Of a stretch of 64,000 nt of DNA, positions 31,928-39,322 are shown one piece after another (position 1 is the first letter of the stretch; each line of letters begins with the position of its first letter). The DNA is from Tomitella fengzijianii (GTDB lineage: Bacteria > Actinomycetota > Actinomycetes > Mycobacteriales > Mycobacteriaceae), in the NCBI RefSeq assembly GCF_007559025.1, contig NZ_CP041765.1:926679-990678 (forward strand). The letters run 5' to 3'. The position numbers and the translations under genes were made by a program. A model generated the notes under the pieces. The model worked only from the letters and a program-made list of their open reading frames with translations. It ran no database searches and had not been told where the DNA came from.

Positions 31928-32158
31928 GTGAGCACAGGGCCGGTGATTGCCGACAGCGCCCGTCGACATGCAATCGATGACCGCGACATCATTCACGCGT
32001 TCAACCACCCGATGTGGTTCGAGGAACTGGGAGACGGGTTGGTGATGATCATCGGCCCGTCGCGTTCAGCGCAGATGGTGGAGGTCGGTGTGGTCGATTC
32101 CGAGGCGGGGCCGGTGATCGTCCACGCGATGCCGGCGCGCAGAAAGTTCTTGAGGTGA
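31928..32158 (+). CDS. Small toxin-like protein of an antitoxin-paired module
   Basis: A 76-residue protein with a helix (ADSARRHAIDDRDIIHAFNHP), three strands (GLVMIIGPSRSAQMVEVGVVD) and a basic end VIVHAMPARRKFL. The small alpha/beta pattern with HAI-D-x-D-I near the N-terminus and a terminal HAMxxRRK motif recurs in many actinobacterial genes that always precede an HTH partner. I recall them as toxin-like, distantly BrnT-like. The GTG at 31928 is the start; a GTG at 31943 is possible. An AT-rich patch with CAACTTATGTTG and GTCGCGAC lies upstream. The stop is 5 bp before the partner gene, and the module is bracketed by exact repeats. Confidence 0.65.
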   Translation: MSTGPVIADSARRHAIDDRDIIHAFNHPMWFEELGDGLVMIIGPSRSAQMVEVGVVDSEAGPVIVHAMPARRKFLR

Positions 32159-32163
32159 GAGCG

Positions 32164-32433
32164 ATGCCACGTAGCTTGGACCAGGTACTTCGCCACGCCG
32201 ACGAGCTGGGTCGGAGGTTCGAAGAGCACGAGCCGGCAGGTGCAGACGCAGGCGCACTCCGCGCCATCCGCGATGCCGTGGAGAAGCGTGCCCAGGCGGA
32301 GCGCTTGTTGGCCGAAGCGGTGCGTGCAGCTCGGAGCGCAGGCATATCGTGGTCCGCCATCGGCGCGATGGTGGGAACGTCGGGTGAGGCTGTGCGTAAG
32401 CGGTACTGCGGCCGGCTGGGGGAGAGCGCCTGA
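32164..32433 (+). CDS. HTH antitoxin-like partner
   Basis: An 89-residue acidic-to-neutral protein with an N-terminal helical region (MPRSLDQVLRHADELGRRFE), a helical linker with repeated Ala/Glu/Arg, and a C-terminal helix-turn-helix (ARSAGISWSAIGAMVGTSGEAVRKRY, about 59-84). It follows the toxin-like gene by 5 bp, so the two are cotranslated. The role, binding the toxin and repressing the pair's promoter, is inferred from layout. The repeat copy F begins 7 bp after the stop. Confidence 0.68.
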   Translation: MPRSLDQVLRHADELGRRFEEHEPAGADAGALRAIRDAVEKRAQAERLLAEAVRAARSAGISWSAIGAMVGTSGEAVRKRYCGRLGESA

Positions 32434-32440
32434 CTGTCCG

Positions 32441-32521
32441 TTCCGCCGGCCGCTCCGAGCGCCGTTTCCACCGGATCCGCCGGGAACGCGTGCTCGGGCG
32501 GTGCAGGAGGCGCTCGGACCG
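32441..32521. repeat. Interspersed palindromic repeat, copy F (exact 81-bp repeat, right)
   Basis: Exact second copy of the 31789-31869 block, 652 bp downstream, starting 7 bp after the antitoxin-like stop. Together the copies delimit a cassette of about 570 bp holding just the two small genes. Confidence 0.95.
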
Positions 32522-32579
32522 GGCTGGCCGACCCCGCCGGAAGCCGACCCCGCCAACCGCCAACCGCCGGCCGTGACGG

Positions 32580-33860
32580 TCAGTACCGCAACCCCGCAAC
32601 CGCCCCGCGCACCTCGGGACAGGCCACGCGCTGCACGAACGGCGACTGCGCCGCCCGGCCCGCTCCGGCGGGGTCGAGTGTGAGCTCCACGGAGTCTGCC
32701 AGCCGGTAGGGCCTGCTCAGCACGATGCCGCCGAGCACTCGCCGCAGCCGCGACACCTCGGCGCGCACGGTGACGACGTGCTCTGCGTCGCCGAACAGGC
32801 CGCGGCTCAACTGTGCGGCGCTCACACCGTCCGGCCCGTGGACGCAGAGCAACAGGAGGATCTCGGCGTGCCGCGCGGTGAGCGCCGCGGCACCGGAATC
32901 CGCTCCGACGCCACCGGAAATCGTCGGCTCGGAGGTGAGAGTCAGCGTGAGGGCGATCCGCGCGGAACTCCCCGTCGGGCGTATCAGCCAGCCGCCCGCC
33001 ACCTGCTCGGCCCCGCACGAGCCCATGCCCGGCACCTGCATCGGCTTGTCGGGGTGGGGGACCGGGACTCTGCCGCCGACGCTGACGCCGTCCGACTGCG
33101 CCACCCAGCCTTCCGTGTCCACGAGCAGCGCGGGCCCGGACCTGCCGGCGAGGGCGGCGGCGGCCGACGACCGCAGCCGCTCCAGCCGCGACTCATGGTG
33201 GCGCCACAGCTGCGACTCGGCCATGCGCACCGCGGTCTCCACGAGCGCCACCACGGTGGGGTGCAGGGTCATGGCCGGGCCCGACACGTCGACCACCCCC
33301 AGCAGCCGGCCGGTGCGCGGGTCGTGGATGGGGGATGCGGTGCAGTACCAGGGGTGCTGGGACTGCTCGAAGTGCTCGGCGGAGAACAACTGCACGGGCG
33401 CGGCCTCGGTGAGTGCCGTGCCGATGGCGTTGGTGCCCACTTGCTGCTCGGTCCATTCGGCACCCTCGGCGAATCCCAGGCGGTCCGCGTGCCGGCGCAC
33501 AGCGGCCGAGCCCGAGCGCCAGAGGATCACGCCGTCCGCGTCCGCCACCACCATCAGCATGTGCGACGCGTCGGCGATCGCCTCGATCACCTGCCCCAGC
33601 TCGTCGATCACGTATTGCAGCGCTGTTGCACGCCGCCGTCGCTCGAGCTCGGCCGGGTCGGCGACGGCCCGGTTTCCGGCGGAGTCGGCGGTGCGGCCGG
33701 CCGCGAGCATCCGCGACCACGAACGGGCGACGACGGCGCGCGGCGCGTCGGAGGAGGCCGATCCGCTGAGGACGGCGTCATGCACCCTCGCGAGTTGGTG
33801 CGCGTACCGGGGCAGGTCGGTGCCGGGCCGCACCGCGCTGAAACCGCCCATGCCGAACAT
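32580..33860 (-). CDS. GAF-domain transcriptional regulator, AcoR-like
   Basis: A 426-residue regulator. An N-terminal AcoR-like start (LARVHDAVLSG, later VVARSWSRMLAAG) precedes a GAF sensor domain (about 80-215: VIDELGQVIEAIADASHMLMVV, AEWTEQQVGTNAIGTAL, SQHPWYCTASPIHDP). The middle has no sigma-54 AAA+ domain. The C-terminus (about 350-420) is a winged-helix-like region (TARHAEILLLLCVHGPDGVSAAQLSRGLFGD). This architecture is frequent in actinobacteria beside oxidoreductases. It is divergent from the flavin monooxygenase, its likely target. The ATG at 33860 was chosen; an ATG three codons later is possible. The much longer upstream frame is antisense to the monooxygenase. Confidence 0.85.
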   Translation of the reverse strand: MFGMGGFSAVRPGTDLPRYAHQLARVHDAVLSGSASSDAPRAVVARSWSRMLAAGRTADSAGNRAVADPAELERRRRATALQYVIDELGQVIEAIADASHMLMVVADADGVILWRSGSAAVRRHADRLGFAEGAEWTEQQVGTNAIGTALTEAAPVQLFSAEHFEQSQHPWYCTASPIHDPRTGRLLGVVDVSGPAMTLHPTVVALVETAVRMAESQLWRHHESRLERLRSSAAAALAGRSGPALLVDTEGWVAQSDGVSVGGRVPVPHPDKPMQVPGMGSCGAEQVAGGWLIRPTGSSARIALTLTLTSEPTISGGVGADSGAAALTARHAEILLLLCVHGPDGVSAAQLSRGLFGDAEHVVTVRAEVSRLRRVLGGIVLSRPYRLADSVELTLDPAGAGRAAQSPFVQRVACPEVRGAVAGLRY

Positions 33861-33955
33861 CCCGTCGCCGCGTTGAACCTGCGCCCGGGAACATGTGTCC
33901 CGGACCACAGTCTTACGCGATTGTCCGGCGCGGGTCGAATCGCGTGCAACCCCCT

Positions 33956-34002
33956 GCAACCGTTGCCGCGGCGCCACAGGCGGAGTGTGCTGTGAATCAC
34001 AG
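33956..34002. promoter_or_regulatory. Candidate operators between GAF regulator and monooxygenase
   Basis: The 174-bp divergent gap holds GCAACCGTTGC (33956-33966), with a TGCAACC half-site repeat just before it, and CTGTGAATCACAG (33990-34002), both palindromic. One or both may bind the GAF regulator. I did not see a clear -35/-10 pair. Confidence 0.4.
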
Positions 34003-34034
34003 AAAAGCGCAGACCGCGACCCGAAGGGACGATC

Positions 34035-35900
34035 ATGACCGAGATGCTCACCCGGCCGGAATGCCGGCTCCAGGCCACCGCGCCGGCCACCCCGCAGCAG
34101 CGCGTCGACGCCTGGCTCGCCGCGTTCGAGGCGGCGCTCGCGGACCGCGACGTCGAGCGGGCCACCGGCATGTTCGCCGTCGACGGCTACTGGCGCGACC
34201 TCGTCTCCTTCACCTGGAACCTCAAAACCGTCGAGGGCCGCGGACAGATCGCCGACATGCTCACCGCCCGTGTGGACGGCACGGACCCGTCGGGTCTGCG
34301 TGCCGCGGAAACCCCCGAGGCGGACGACGGCGTGCTCACCGCGTGGATCACCTTCGAGACGGCCACCGGCCGCTGCGAGGGCCACCTGCGGCTGCGAATG
34401 GATGACGCCGAAGACGCCGACGGCACCACCGACAAGGCGTGGACCCTGCTCACGACCCTGCAGGAGCTCAAGGGCCACGAGGAGAACCAGGGCGCGAGCC
34501 GCCCGATGGGGGCCAAGCACGGGGCCGACAGGAACCGCCTGAGCTGGGCGGAGGAGAAGGAGATCGAGGAGCGCGAGCTGGGGTACTCGGTCCAGCCGTA
34601 CGTGCTCATCGTCGGCGGCGGTCAGGGCGGCATCGCGCTGGGCGCCCGCATGCGCCAGCTGGGGGTGCCGGCGATCGTCATCGACGCGCACGCGCGCCCC
34701 GGCGACCAGTGGCGCGGCCGCTACAAGTCGCTGTGCCTGCACGACCCGGTCTGGTACGACCACCTGCCGTACCTGCCGTTCCCGTCGAACTGGCCGGTGT
34801 TCGCGCCCAAGGACAAGATCGGCGACTGGCTGGAGATGTACACCAAGGTCATGGAGGTGCCCTACTGGAGTTCCACCACCGCCACCTCGGCGCGCTACGA
34901 CGACGAGGCCGGCGAGTGGGTGGTGCACGTGGAGCGCGACGGCCGGCCGCTGACCCTGCGCCCGCGGCACCTCGTGATGGCCACGGGCATGTCCGGCAAG
35001 CCCAACGTCCCGCAGTTCCCGGGCGCCGAGCGGTTCCGCGGCGACCAGCACCACTCGTCCCTGCACCCCGGGCCCGACCAGTACGCCGGCAAGCGCGTCG
35101 TCGTGATCGGCGCCAACAACTCCGCGCACGACATCTGCGGGGCGCTGTGGGAGAACGACGTGGACGTGACGATGGTCCAGCGCTCGTCGACGCACATCGT
35201 CAAGTCGGGCTCGCTGATGGAGCTGGGGCTGGGCGACTTGTATTCGGAGCGCGCGGTGGCGGCGGGCATGACCACGCACAAGGCCGACCTCACCTTCGCG
35301 TCGATGCCGTACCACATCATGCACGAGTTCCAGATCCCCGTGTACGACAAGATCCGCGAGCGCGACGCCGACTTCTACGCGCGGCTGGAGAAGGCGGGCT
35401 TCGCGCACGACTGGGGCGACGACGGCTCCGGGCTGTTCATGAAATACCTGCGCCGCGGCTCCGGGTACTACATCGACGTGGGGGCCGCCGAGCTGGTGGC
35501 GAACGGCGACATCAAGCTGGCCCGCGGCGGCGTCCGCGAGATCACCGAGGACTCCGTGATCCTCGACGACGGCACCGAACTGCCCGCGGACGTCATCGTC
35601 TACGCCACGGGGTACGGCTCGATGAACGGGTGGGTGGCCGACCTCATCGACCAGGACACCGCCGACAAGGTGGGCAAGGTGTGGGGCCTCGGCTCGGACA
35701 CCACCAAGGACCCGGGCCCGTGGGAGGGCGAACAGCGCAACATGTGGAAGCCGACCCGGCAAGAGCGCCTGTGGTTCCACGGCGGCAACCTGCACCAGTC
35801 GCGCCACTACTCGCTGTACCTGGCCCTGCAGCTCAAGGCCCGCTACGAAGGGATCGACACGCCGGTCTACGGGTTGCAGGAGGTGCACCACCTGGGCTGA
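34035..35900 (+). CDS. Flavin monooxygenase with N-terminal NTF2-like domain
   Basis: A 621-residue protein. The N-terminal 150 residues form an NTF2/SnoaL-like domain (RVDAWLAAFEAALADRDVERATGMFAVDGYWRDL). The rest is a group B flavin monooxygenase: an FAD Rossmann motif YVLIVGGGQGGIALGARMR (about 191-209), DQWRGRYKSLCLHDP, a second NADPH-type motif RVVVIGANNSAHDIC (about 355-369) and the ATG motif VIVYATGYGSM. Family members perform Baeyer-Villiger or N-hydroxylation reactions, but the fusion and missing context leave the substrate open. Expression is probably controlled by the divergent GAF regulator. A terminator-like hairpin lies after the stop. Confidence 0.88.
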   Translation: MTEMLTRPECRLQATAPATPQQRVDAWLAAFEAALADRDVERATGMFAVDGYWRDLVSFTWNLKTVEGRGQIADMLTARVDGTDPSGLRAAETPEADDGVLTAWITFETATGRCEGHLRLRMDDAEDADGTTDKAWTLLTTLQELKGHEENQGASRPMGAKHGADRNRLSWAEEKEIEERELGYSVQPYVLIVGGGQGGIALGARMRQLGVPAIVIDAHARPGDQWRGRYKSLCLHDPVWYDHLPYLPFPSNWPVFAPKDKIGDWLEMYTKVMEVPYWSSTTATSARYDDEAGEWVVHVERDGRPLTLRPRHLVMATGMSGKPNVPQFPGAERFRGDQHHSSLHPGPDQYAGKRVVVIGANNSAHDICGALWENDVDVTMVQRSSTHIVKSGSLMELGLGDLYSERAVAAGMTTHKADLTFASMPYHIMHEFQIPVYDKIRERDADFYARLEKAGFAHDWGDDGSGLFMKYLRRGSGYYIDVGAAELVANGDIKLARGGVREITEDSVILDDGTELPADVIVYATGYGSMNGWVADLIDQDTADKVGKVWGLGSDTTKDPGPWEGEQRNMWKPTRQERLWFHGGNLHQSRHYSLYLALQLKARYEGIDTPVYGLQEVHHLG

Positions 35901-35934
35901 CCGGCGCCGGGGCGGCCCCCGCCGAGCCGAGTAG

Positions 35935-35986
35935 CCCCGCCGAGCCGCCCCGCCGAGCCGCCCCGCCAGGCCGCCCCGCCGAGCCG
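35935..35986. repeat. 13-bp tandem repeats
   Basis: Four tandem units of CCCCGCCGAGCCG (one with two changed bases), with a fifth at 35917-35929, lie between the monooxygenase stop and repeat copy H. They are low-complexity and add GC pairs to the hairpin region. Confidence 0.8.
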
Positions 35987-36026
35987 AGCACCTGTTCCCG
36001 CGAGAGCCGCGGGAACAGGTGCTCGG
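35984..36026. terminator. Repeat copy H, 19-bp perfect hairpin at convergent gene ends
   Basis: CCGAGCACCTGTTCCCGCG (35984-36002) pairs fully with 36008-36026 across a 5-nt loop. The next 26 bases (GTGCTCGG... GGAGGTGCGCGGA) match the rest of the interspersed repeat family, so this is a copy, H, extending to about 36052. It lies between the convergent monooxygenase and ABC permease stops, so it probably ends both transcripts. Confidence 0.75.
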
Positions 36027-36101
36027 GCCGTATCGGAGGTGCGCGGACTGCGTAAGGGGTGCGCGGACTGGGCACGAGGCGCGTAGACCGCCGGGTGACC
36101 G

Positions 36102-37298
36102 CTACCTGCCCAGCGCCTCCTTCCAGCTCACCACCTTGCCGATGCGCAGGATCGAGCGCTGGTAGATCTTGGCGGCCACCACAGACAACGCCGCGATGGC
36201 GACGAGCATGATCGCGATGGTGCCGACGATCTGTCCGGGCCCGGCCACCCCGGCCGCGATGCGCAGCGGCATGAGGATCGCGGAGAACGGCGGTATCCAG
36301 CTGAGCACCGTGCCCGCCGTGCTGTCCGGGTTGTCGACGGTGGAGAACGCCACGATGAACATGGCGACGATGAGGATCATCAGCGGCATCGCCGTGGAGT
36401 TGACGTCCTCCTGGCGCGAGACCATCGACCCGGCCGCGGCATACAGCACCGCGAACAGGGCGTACCCCAGCACGAACCAGCCGAGCGTGGCGAACAGCGT
36501 GGCCACCGCCGTGCCGGTCACCGTCAGCACTCCTGTGGCCAGTCCCGCGGCGACGCCGGCCACGCCGTAGGCCGTGAGCTGGATCAGGCCGACGGCGCCG
36601 ATGCCGAAGATCTTGCCCCACAACAGGTGCAGCGGGCGCACGGTGGACAGCAGCAGTTCGACGACACGGCTGGACTTCTCCTCGACCACGCCCATGGCCA
36701 CGAACATGCCGAACGTGAGGATCTGCATGTACAGCAGCACCACGGCGGCAATCGACATGGCGATGCGCTGGCCCTTCTCCGGGTCGGGCGGGTTGAGCGC
36801 GTCGACGTGCACGGTGGCCGCCGACACCGCCTGGTCCACCGCGGCCACGTCCACGTCCTGGGCGGCCAGGGCGCGCTCCTGGGCCGCCGAGCTCACGGCG
36901 GCGGAGATGATCGTGTGCAGGTCGGAGCCCAGTTCCGACTCGGTGATCGCCGTGACGGATCCGTTCGCCGCGGGGAGCAGGGCCGCGTCCACGTCCCCGT
37001 CGGAGACCGCGGTGCGGGCGGTCTGCTCGTCGGGGATCTCGCGCACGTCGATCGTCATCGACATCGCCTCGCCCGTCGATTCCAGCGGCTGGGCCAGCGT
37101 CTGGTCGCCCACGATGGCCACAGTCGCGTCGTGCCCGTCGTCGCCGCCGGAGAACGCGGAGTAGACGATGATCCCGCCGATGATGGCGATGAGGATGATG
37201 ATGTTGCTGATCAGGAAGCTCTTCTTCCGGATCTGCGTGGAGAACTCGCGGCGGGCGACCAGGCCCACGGCGCGCGCTGGGGAGATGGTGGCGTTCAT
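36102..37298 (-). CDS. ABC transporter permease, NatB/YhaP-like
   Basis: A 398-residue membrane protein: an N-terminal TM helix (KKSFLISNIIILIAIIGGIIV), a large extracytoplasmic region (about 50-180), then five or six TM helices including VEEKSSRVVELLLSTVRP, a motif typical of the ABC-2/NatB permease group. It pairs with the upstream ATPase, with which it overlaps by 4 bp (ATGA). The likely activity is export of an amphipathic compound or sodium. It belongs to a unit with the ATPase; the XRE regulator and membrane protein genes precede on the same strand. Confidence 0.9.
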   Translation of the reverse strand: MNATISPARAVGLVARREFSTQIRKKSFLISNIIILIAIIGGIIVYSAFSGGDDGHDATVAIVGDQTLAQPLESTGEAMSMTIDVREIPDEQTARTAVSDGDVDAALLPAANGSVTAITESELGSDLHTIISAAVSSAAQERALAAQDVDVAAVDQAVSAATVHVDALNPPDPEKGQRIAMSIAAVVLLYMQILTFGMFVAMGVVEEKSSRVVELLLSTVRPLHLLWGKIFGIGAVGLIQLTAYGVAGVAAGLATGVLTVTGTAVATLFATLGWFVLGYALFAVLYAAAGSMVSRQEDVNSTAMPLMILIVAMFIVAFSTVDNPDSTAGTVLSWIPPFSAILMPLRIAAGVAGPGQIVGTIAIMLVAIAALSVVAAKIYQRSILRIGKVVSWKEALGR

Positions 37299-38233
37299 GC
37301 GGTCACGACCTCTCGGAACAGCTCGGTCAGGGACGGGCGGCGCAGGGTGAACTCGTGCACGGGGCCGGTGCGGAGCGCCGCGGCGAGCACCGCCTGGTCG
37401 TCGGCGCCGGGGGTGAGGGTGAGCAGCGTGCGCTCGCCGGACTGCTCTGCGGCGGCGACGCCGGGGACGGCGGATGCCCACCCGGCGGGCGCCTGCGGGG
37501 CGTGCACCACCAGCTGGGCCTCGCCGCGCGCCCGCAGCTCGTCGACGGTGCCGATGGCGCGCATCCGCCCGCCGGCGATGATGCCGACGCGGTGGCAGAG
37601 CCGTTCCACCAGCTCGAGCTGGTGGCTGGAGAAGATGACGGGCACCCCGTCGGCGGCCTTCTCCCGGAGCACGTCGCTCATCACGTCGACGGCGACGGGG
37701 TCGAGGCCGGAGAACGGCTCGTCCAGCACGAGAACGGCCGGGTCGTGCACCAGTGCGGCGGCGAGCTGCACGCGCTGCTGGTTGCCGAGGCTCAGCGCGT
37801 CGACCGTGTCGCCGACCCGCCCGTCGATACCGAGCCGCTCCGTCCACCGCTGCACTGCGACGTCGGCGTCGGCCCTGCTCAGGCCGTGCAACTGGGCGAG
37901 GTAGGCCAGCTGGGCGCCCACCTTCATCTTGGGGTACAGCCCTCTTTCCTCAGGCATGTATCCGACTGTGCGGCGCACGTCGAGGTCGACGGGCCGGTCG
38001 CCGATGCGCACCTCGCCCGCGTCGGCCGAGAGCACGCCGAGGGCGATGCGCATCGTCGTCGTCTTGCCCGCCCCGTTGCTTCCGACGAAGCCGAAGATCT
38101 CGCCGGGCTGCACGGAGAAGCTCATGTCGTCGAGGGCGCGGACGGTGCCGTAGGACTTCGAGACGCCGTCGATGGTCAGTACTGCGGCGTGACGGCTCGG
38201 CGGGGCGTTGCCGGAAGGGGTCGATCTGGTCAT
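37295..38233 (-). CDS. ABC transporter ATP-binding protein, NatA-like
   Basis: A 312-residue ATPase. Walker A is GSNGAGKTTT (about 50-59), the Q-loop region reads VGYMPEERGLYPKMKV, the signature is SLGNQQRVQLA and Walker B is VLVLDEPFSGLDP, followed by the H-loop VIFSSHQLELVE. The C-terminal extension (about 235-312) is typical of the NatA/YhaQ group. The signature is a variant (Ser-Leu-Gly-Asn) of LSGGQ as in this subfamily. It starts at ATG 38233 and energises the NatB-like permease. The 46-bp gap before it follows the small membrane protein. Confidence 0.95.
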   Translation of the reverse strand: MTRSTPSGNAPPSRHAAVLTIDGVSKSYGTVRALDDMSFSVQPGEIFGFVGSNGAGKTTTMRIALGVLSADAGEVRIGDRPVDLDVRRTVGYMPEERGLYPKMKVGAQLAYLAQLHGLSRADADVAVQRWTERLGIDGRVGDTVDALSLGNQQRVQLAAALVHDPAVLVLDEPFSGLDPVAVDVMSDVLREKAADGVPVIFSSHQLELVERLCHRVGIIAGGRMRAIGTVDELRARGEAQLVVHAPQAPAGWASAVPGVAAAEQSGERTLLTLTPGADDQAVLAAALRTGPVHEFTLRRPSLTELFREVVTA

Positions 38234-38279
38234 TGCTGCTCCAAGGGGTGTCAGGGATTGACTCTGCGGGGCGCGGGGA

Positions 38280-38822
38280 TCAGTCGATCACGCCGTCCTC
38301 CGGCTCGGGGTCGGGGCGAGTCCAGGCGAGGATCAGCGTCGGCGACGTGCCGCCGATGAGCAGCGCCGTCACCACTAGCAGGCCGCCCATGTAGGCGAGC
38401 TGGGGCGAACCCCCGCCGCCGCTGGTGATGAAGATCAGCACTGCGGCGGGCACGAACGCGGCGATCTGCGTGATGGTCAGGCCGATCGAGCGGGCGCTGT
38501 TGCGCAGCTGCAGCTCGTACTCGTCGAGCGCATCACGCGGGGCGTCGCCCTGGCGGCCGGAGACGATCTGCACCGCCGGCCACAGCACGAGCAGCGCCGC
38601 CGTCGCGCCCAGCCACGACCAGTAGGCGGCGGTGATGTCCCAGTAGGTGAGGACGGCGATGATAATCATCGCCGCGTACAGCGCGCACAGCAGAACGACG
38701 AGCGTGCGACGTGCGGGCCGCGTGCGCAGGCGCCGCAGCCGGGTGCTGAAGCGCCGCTGCTGTTCGAGGAATCTGCGCGTGCGATAGGCCTGATAGCGCT
38801 CGACGGCGCCGAAGTCAGTCAT
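38280..38822 (-). CDS. Membrane protein linked to an XRE regulator
   Basis: A 180-residue protein: a basic N-terminal helix, two TM helices (about 42-60 and 66-85), a short cytosolic loop (RDALDEYELQLRNSARS) and two more TM helices (about 120-165), ending with a Glu/Asp tail. It resembles DUF3169-type or similar membrane proteins that accompany small XRE regulators and ABC exporters. Its ATG overlaps the XRE gene stop by 8 bp. The function is unknown. Confidence 0.75.
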   Translation of the reverse strand: MTDFGAVERYQAYRTRRFLEQQRRFSTRLRRLRTRPARRTLVVLLCALYAAMIIIAVLTYWDITAAYWSWLGATAALLVLWPAVQIVSGRQGDAPRDALDEYELQLRNSARSIGLTITQIAAFVPAAVLIFITSGGGGSPQLAYMGGLLVVTALLIGGTSPTLILAWTRPDPEPEDGVID

Positions 38823-39129
38823 GATGGTTACCGCCTTCCGGGCCGGATCCGCCGGTCCGGCCGGTCTCTGGTGCGGGATGGAGGCTCTGGGCGAGGGGCG
38901 CGAACTCCGTGCGGGAGAACACCGCCTCGACGGGCAGGGCGAAGACCTCGCAGATGCGCAGCGCCAGGTCCAGGCTGGGGTAGTGGTCGCCGCGTTCCAG
39001 CGCGCCGATCGTCTGCGGGTTCACCGAGACCAGCTCGGCCAGCTGTGCGCGCGACATCCGCCTGTCGGCGCGCAGCACGCCGACCCGGTTGTGGATGGGG
39101 GGTGTGCTTCCCCTGCGTGCAGCACTCAC
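38815..39129 (-). CDS. XRE-family transcriptional regulator
   Basis: A 104-residue DNA-binding protein: the Cro/C1 helix-turn-helix is at about 12-70 (RVGVLRADRRMSRAQLAELVSVNPQTIGALERGDHYPSL), followed by the usual ALRICEVFALPVEAVF segment, as in small actinobacterial regulators of the YozG type. The tail is Pro/Gly-rich and disordered. The GTG at 39129 was chosen because the frame upstream lacks family features. It heads the minus-strand unit with the membrane protein and the ABC exporter, which it probably controls. AT-rich sequence with TATACA lies ahead of it. Confidence 0.85.
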   Translation of the reverse strand: MSAARRGSTPPIHNRVGVLRADRRMSRAQLAELVSVNPQTIGALERGDHYPSLDLALRICEVFALPVEAVFSRTEFAPLAQSLHPAPETGRTGGSGPEGGNHHD

Positions 39130-39236
39130 AGAACAAAGTGTTGTATAAACCCAACGATTGTGCAACCGGAAACAATTACCTGATAGGTATTCGCGATGGA
39201 GGGGGTGGCGGGCGGCTGCGGCCCGGGCGTCCCCGG

Positions 39237-39307
39237 CGATCCGAGCGCCGTTTCCCGCCGGGCCCTTGCGAATGCGTGCTCGGCGTGCGCAGCCGGTGCT
39301 CGGATCG
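39237..39307. repeat. Interspersed palindromic repeat, copy G
   Basis: 71 bp from CGATCCGAGC to GCTCGGATCG, with TTTCCCGCCGGGCCCTTGCG inside, nearly as in copy D. It lies between the XRE gene start and the ABC-F stop, both on the minus strand. Confidence 0.9.
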
Positions 39308-39322
39308 AGGCCGGCCGCCCCG

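Noticed and set aside
32580-33860. A sigma-54 activator role for the GAF regulator
   Set aside because: There is no AAA+ domain or GAFTGA motif. Actinobacteria lack sigma-54.
33861-35891. Long N-terminal extension of the GAF regulator antisense to the monooxygenase
   Set aside because: The extension has shadow composition and no domain. The regulator family starts near the ATG at 33860.
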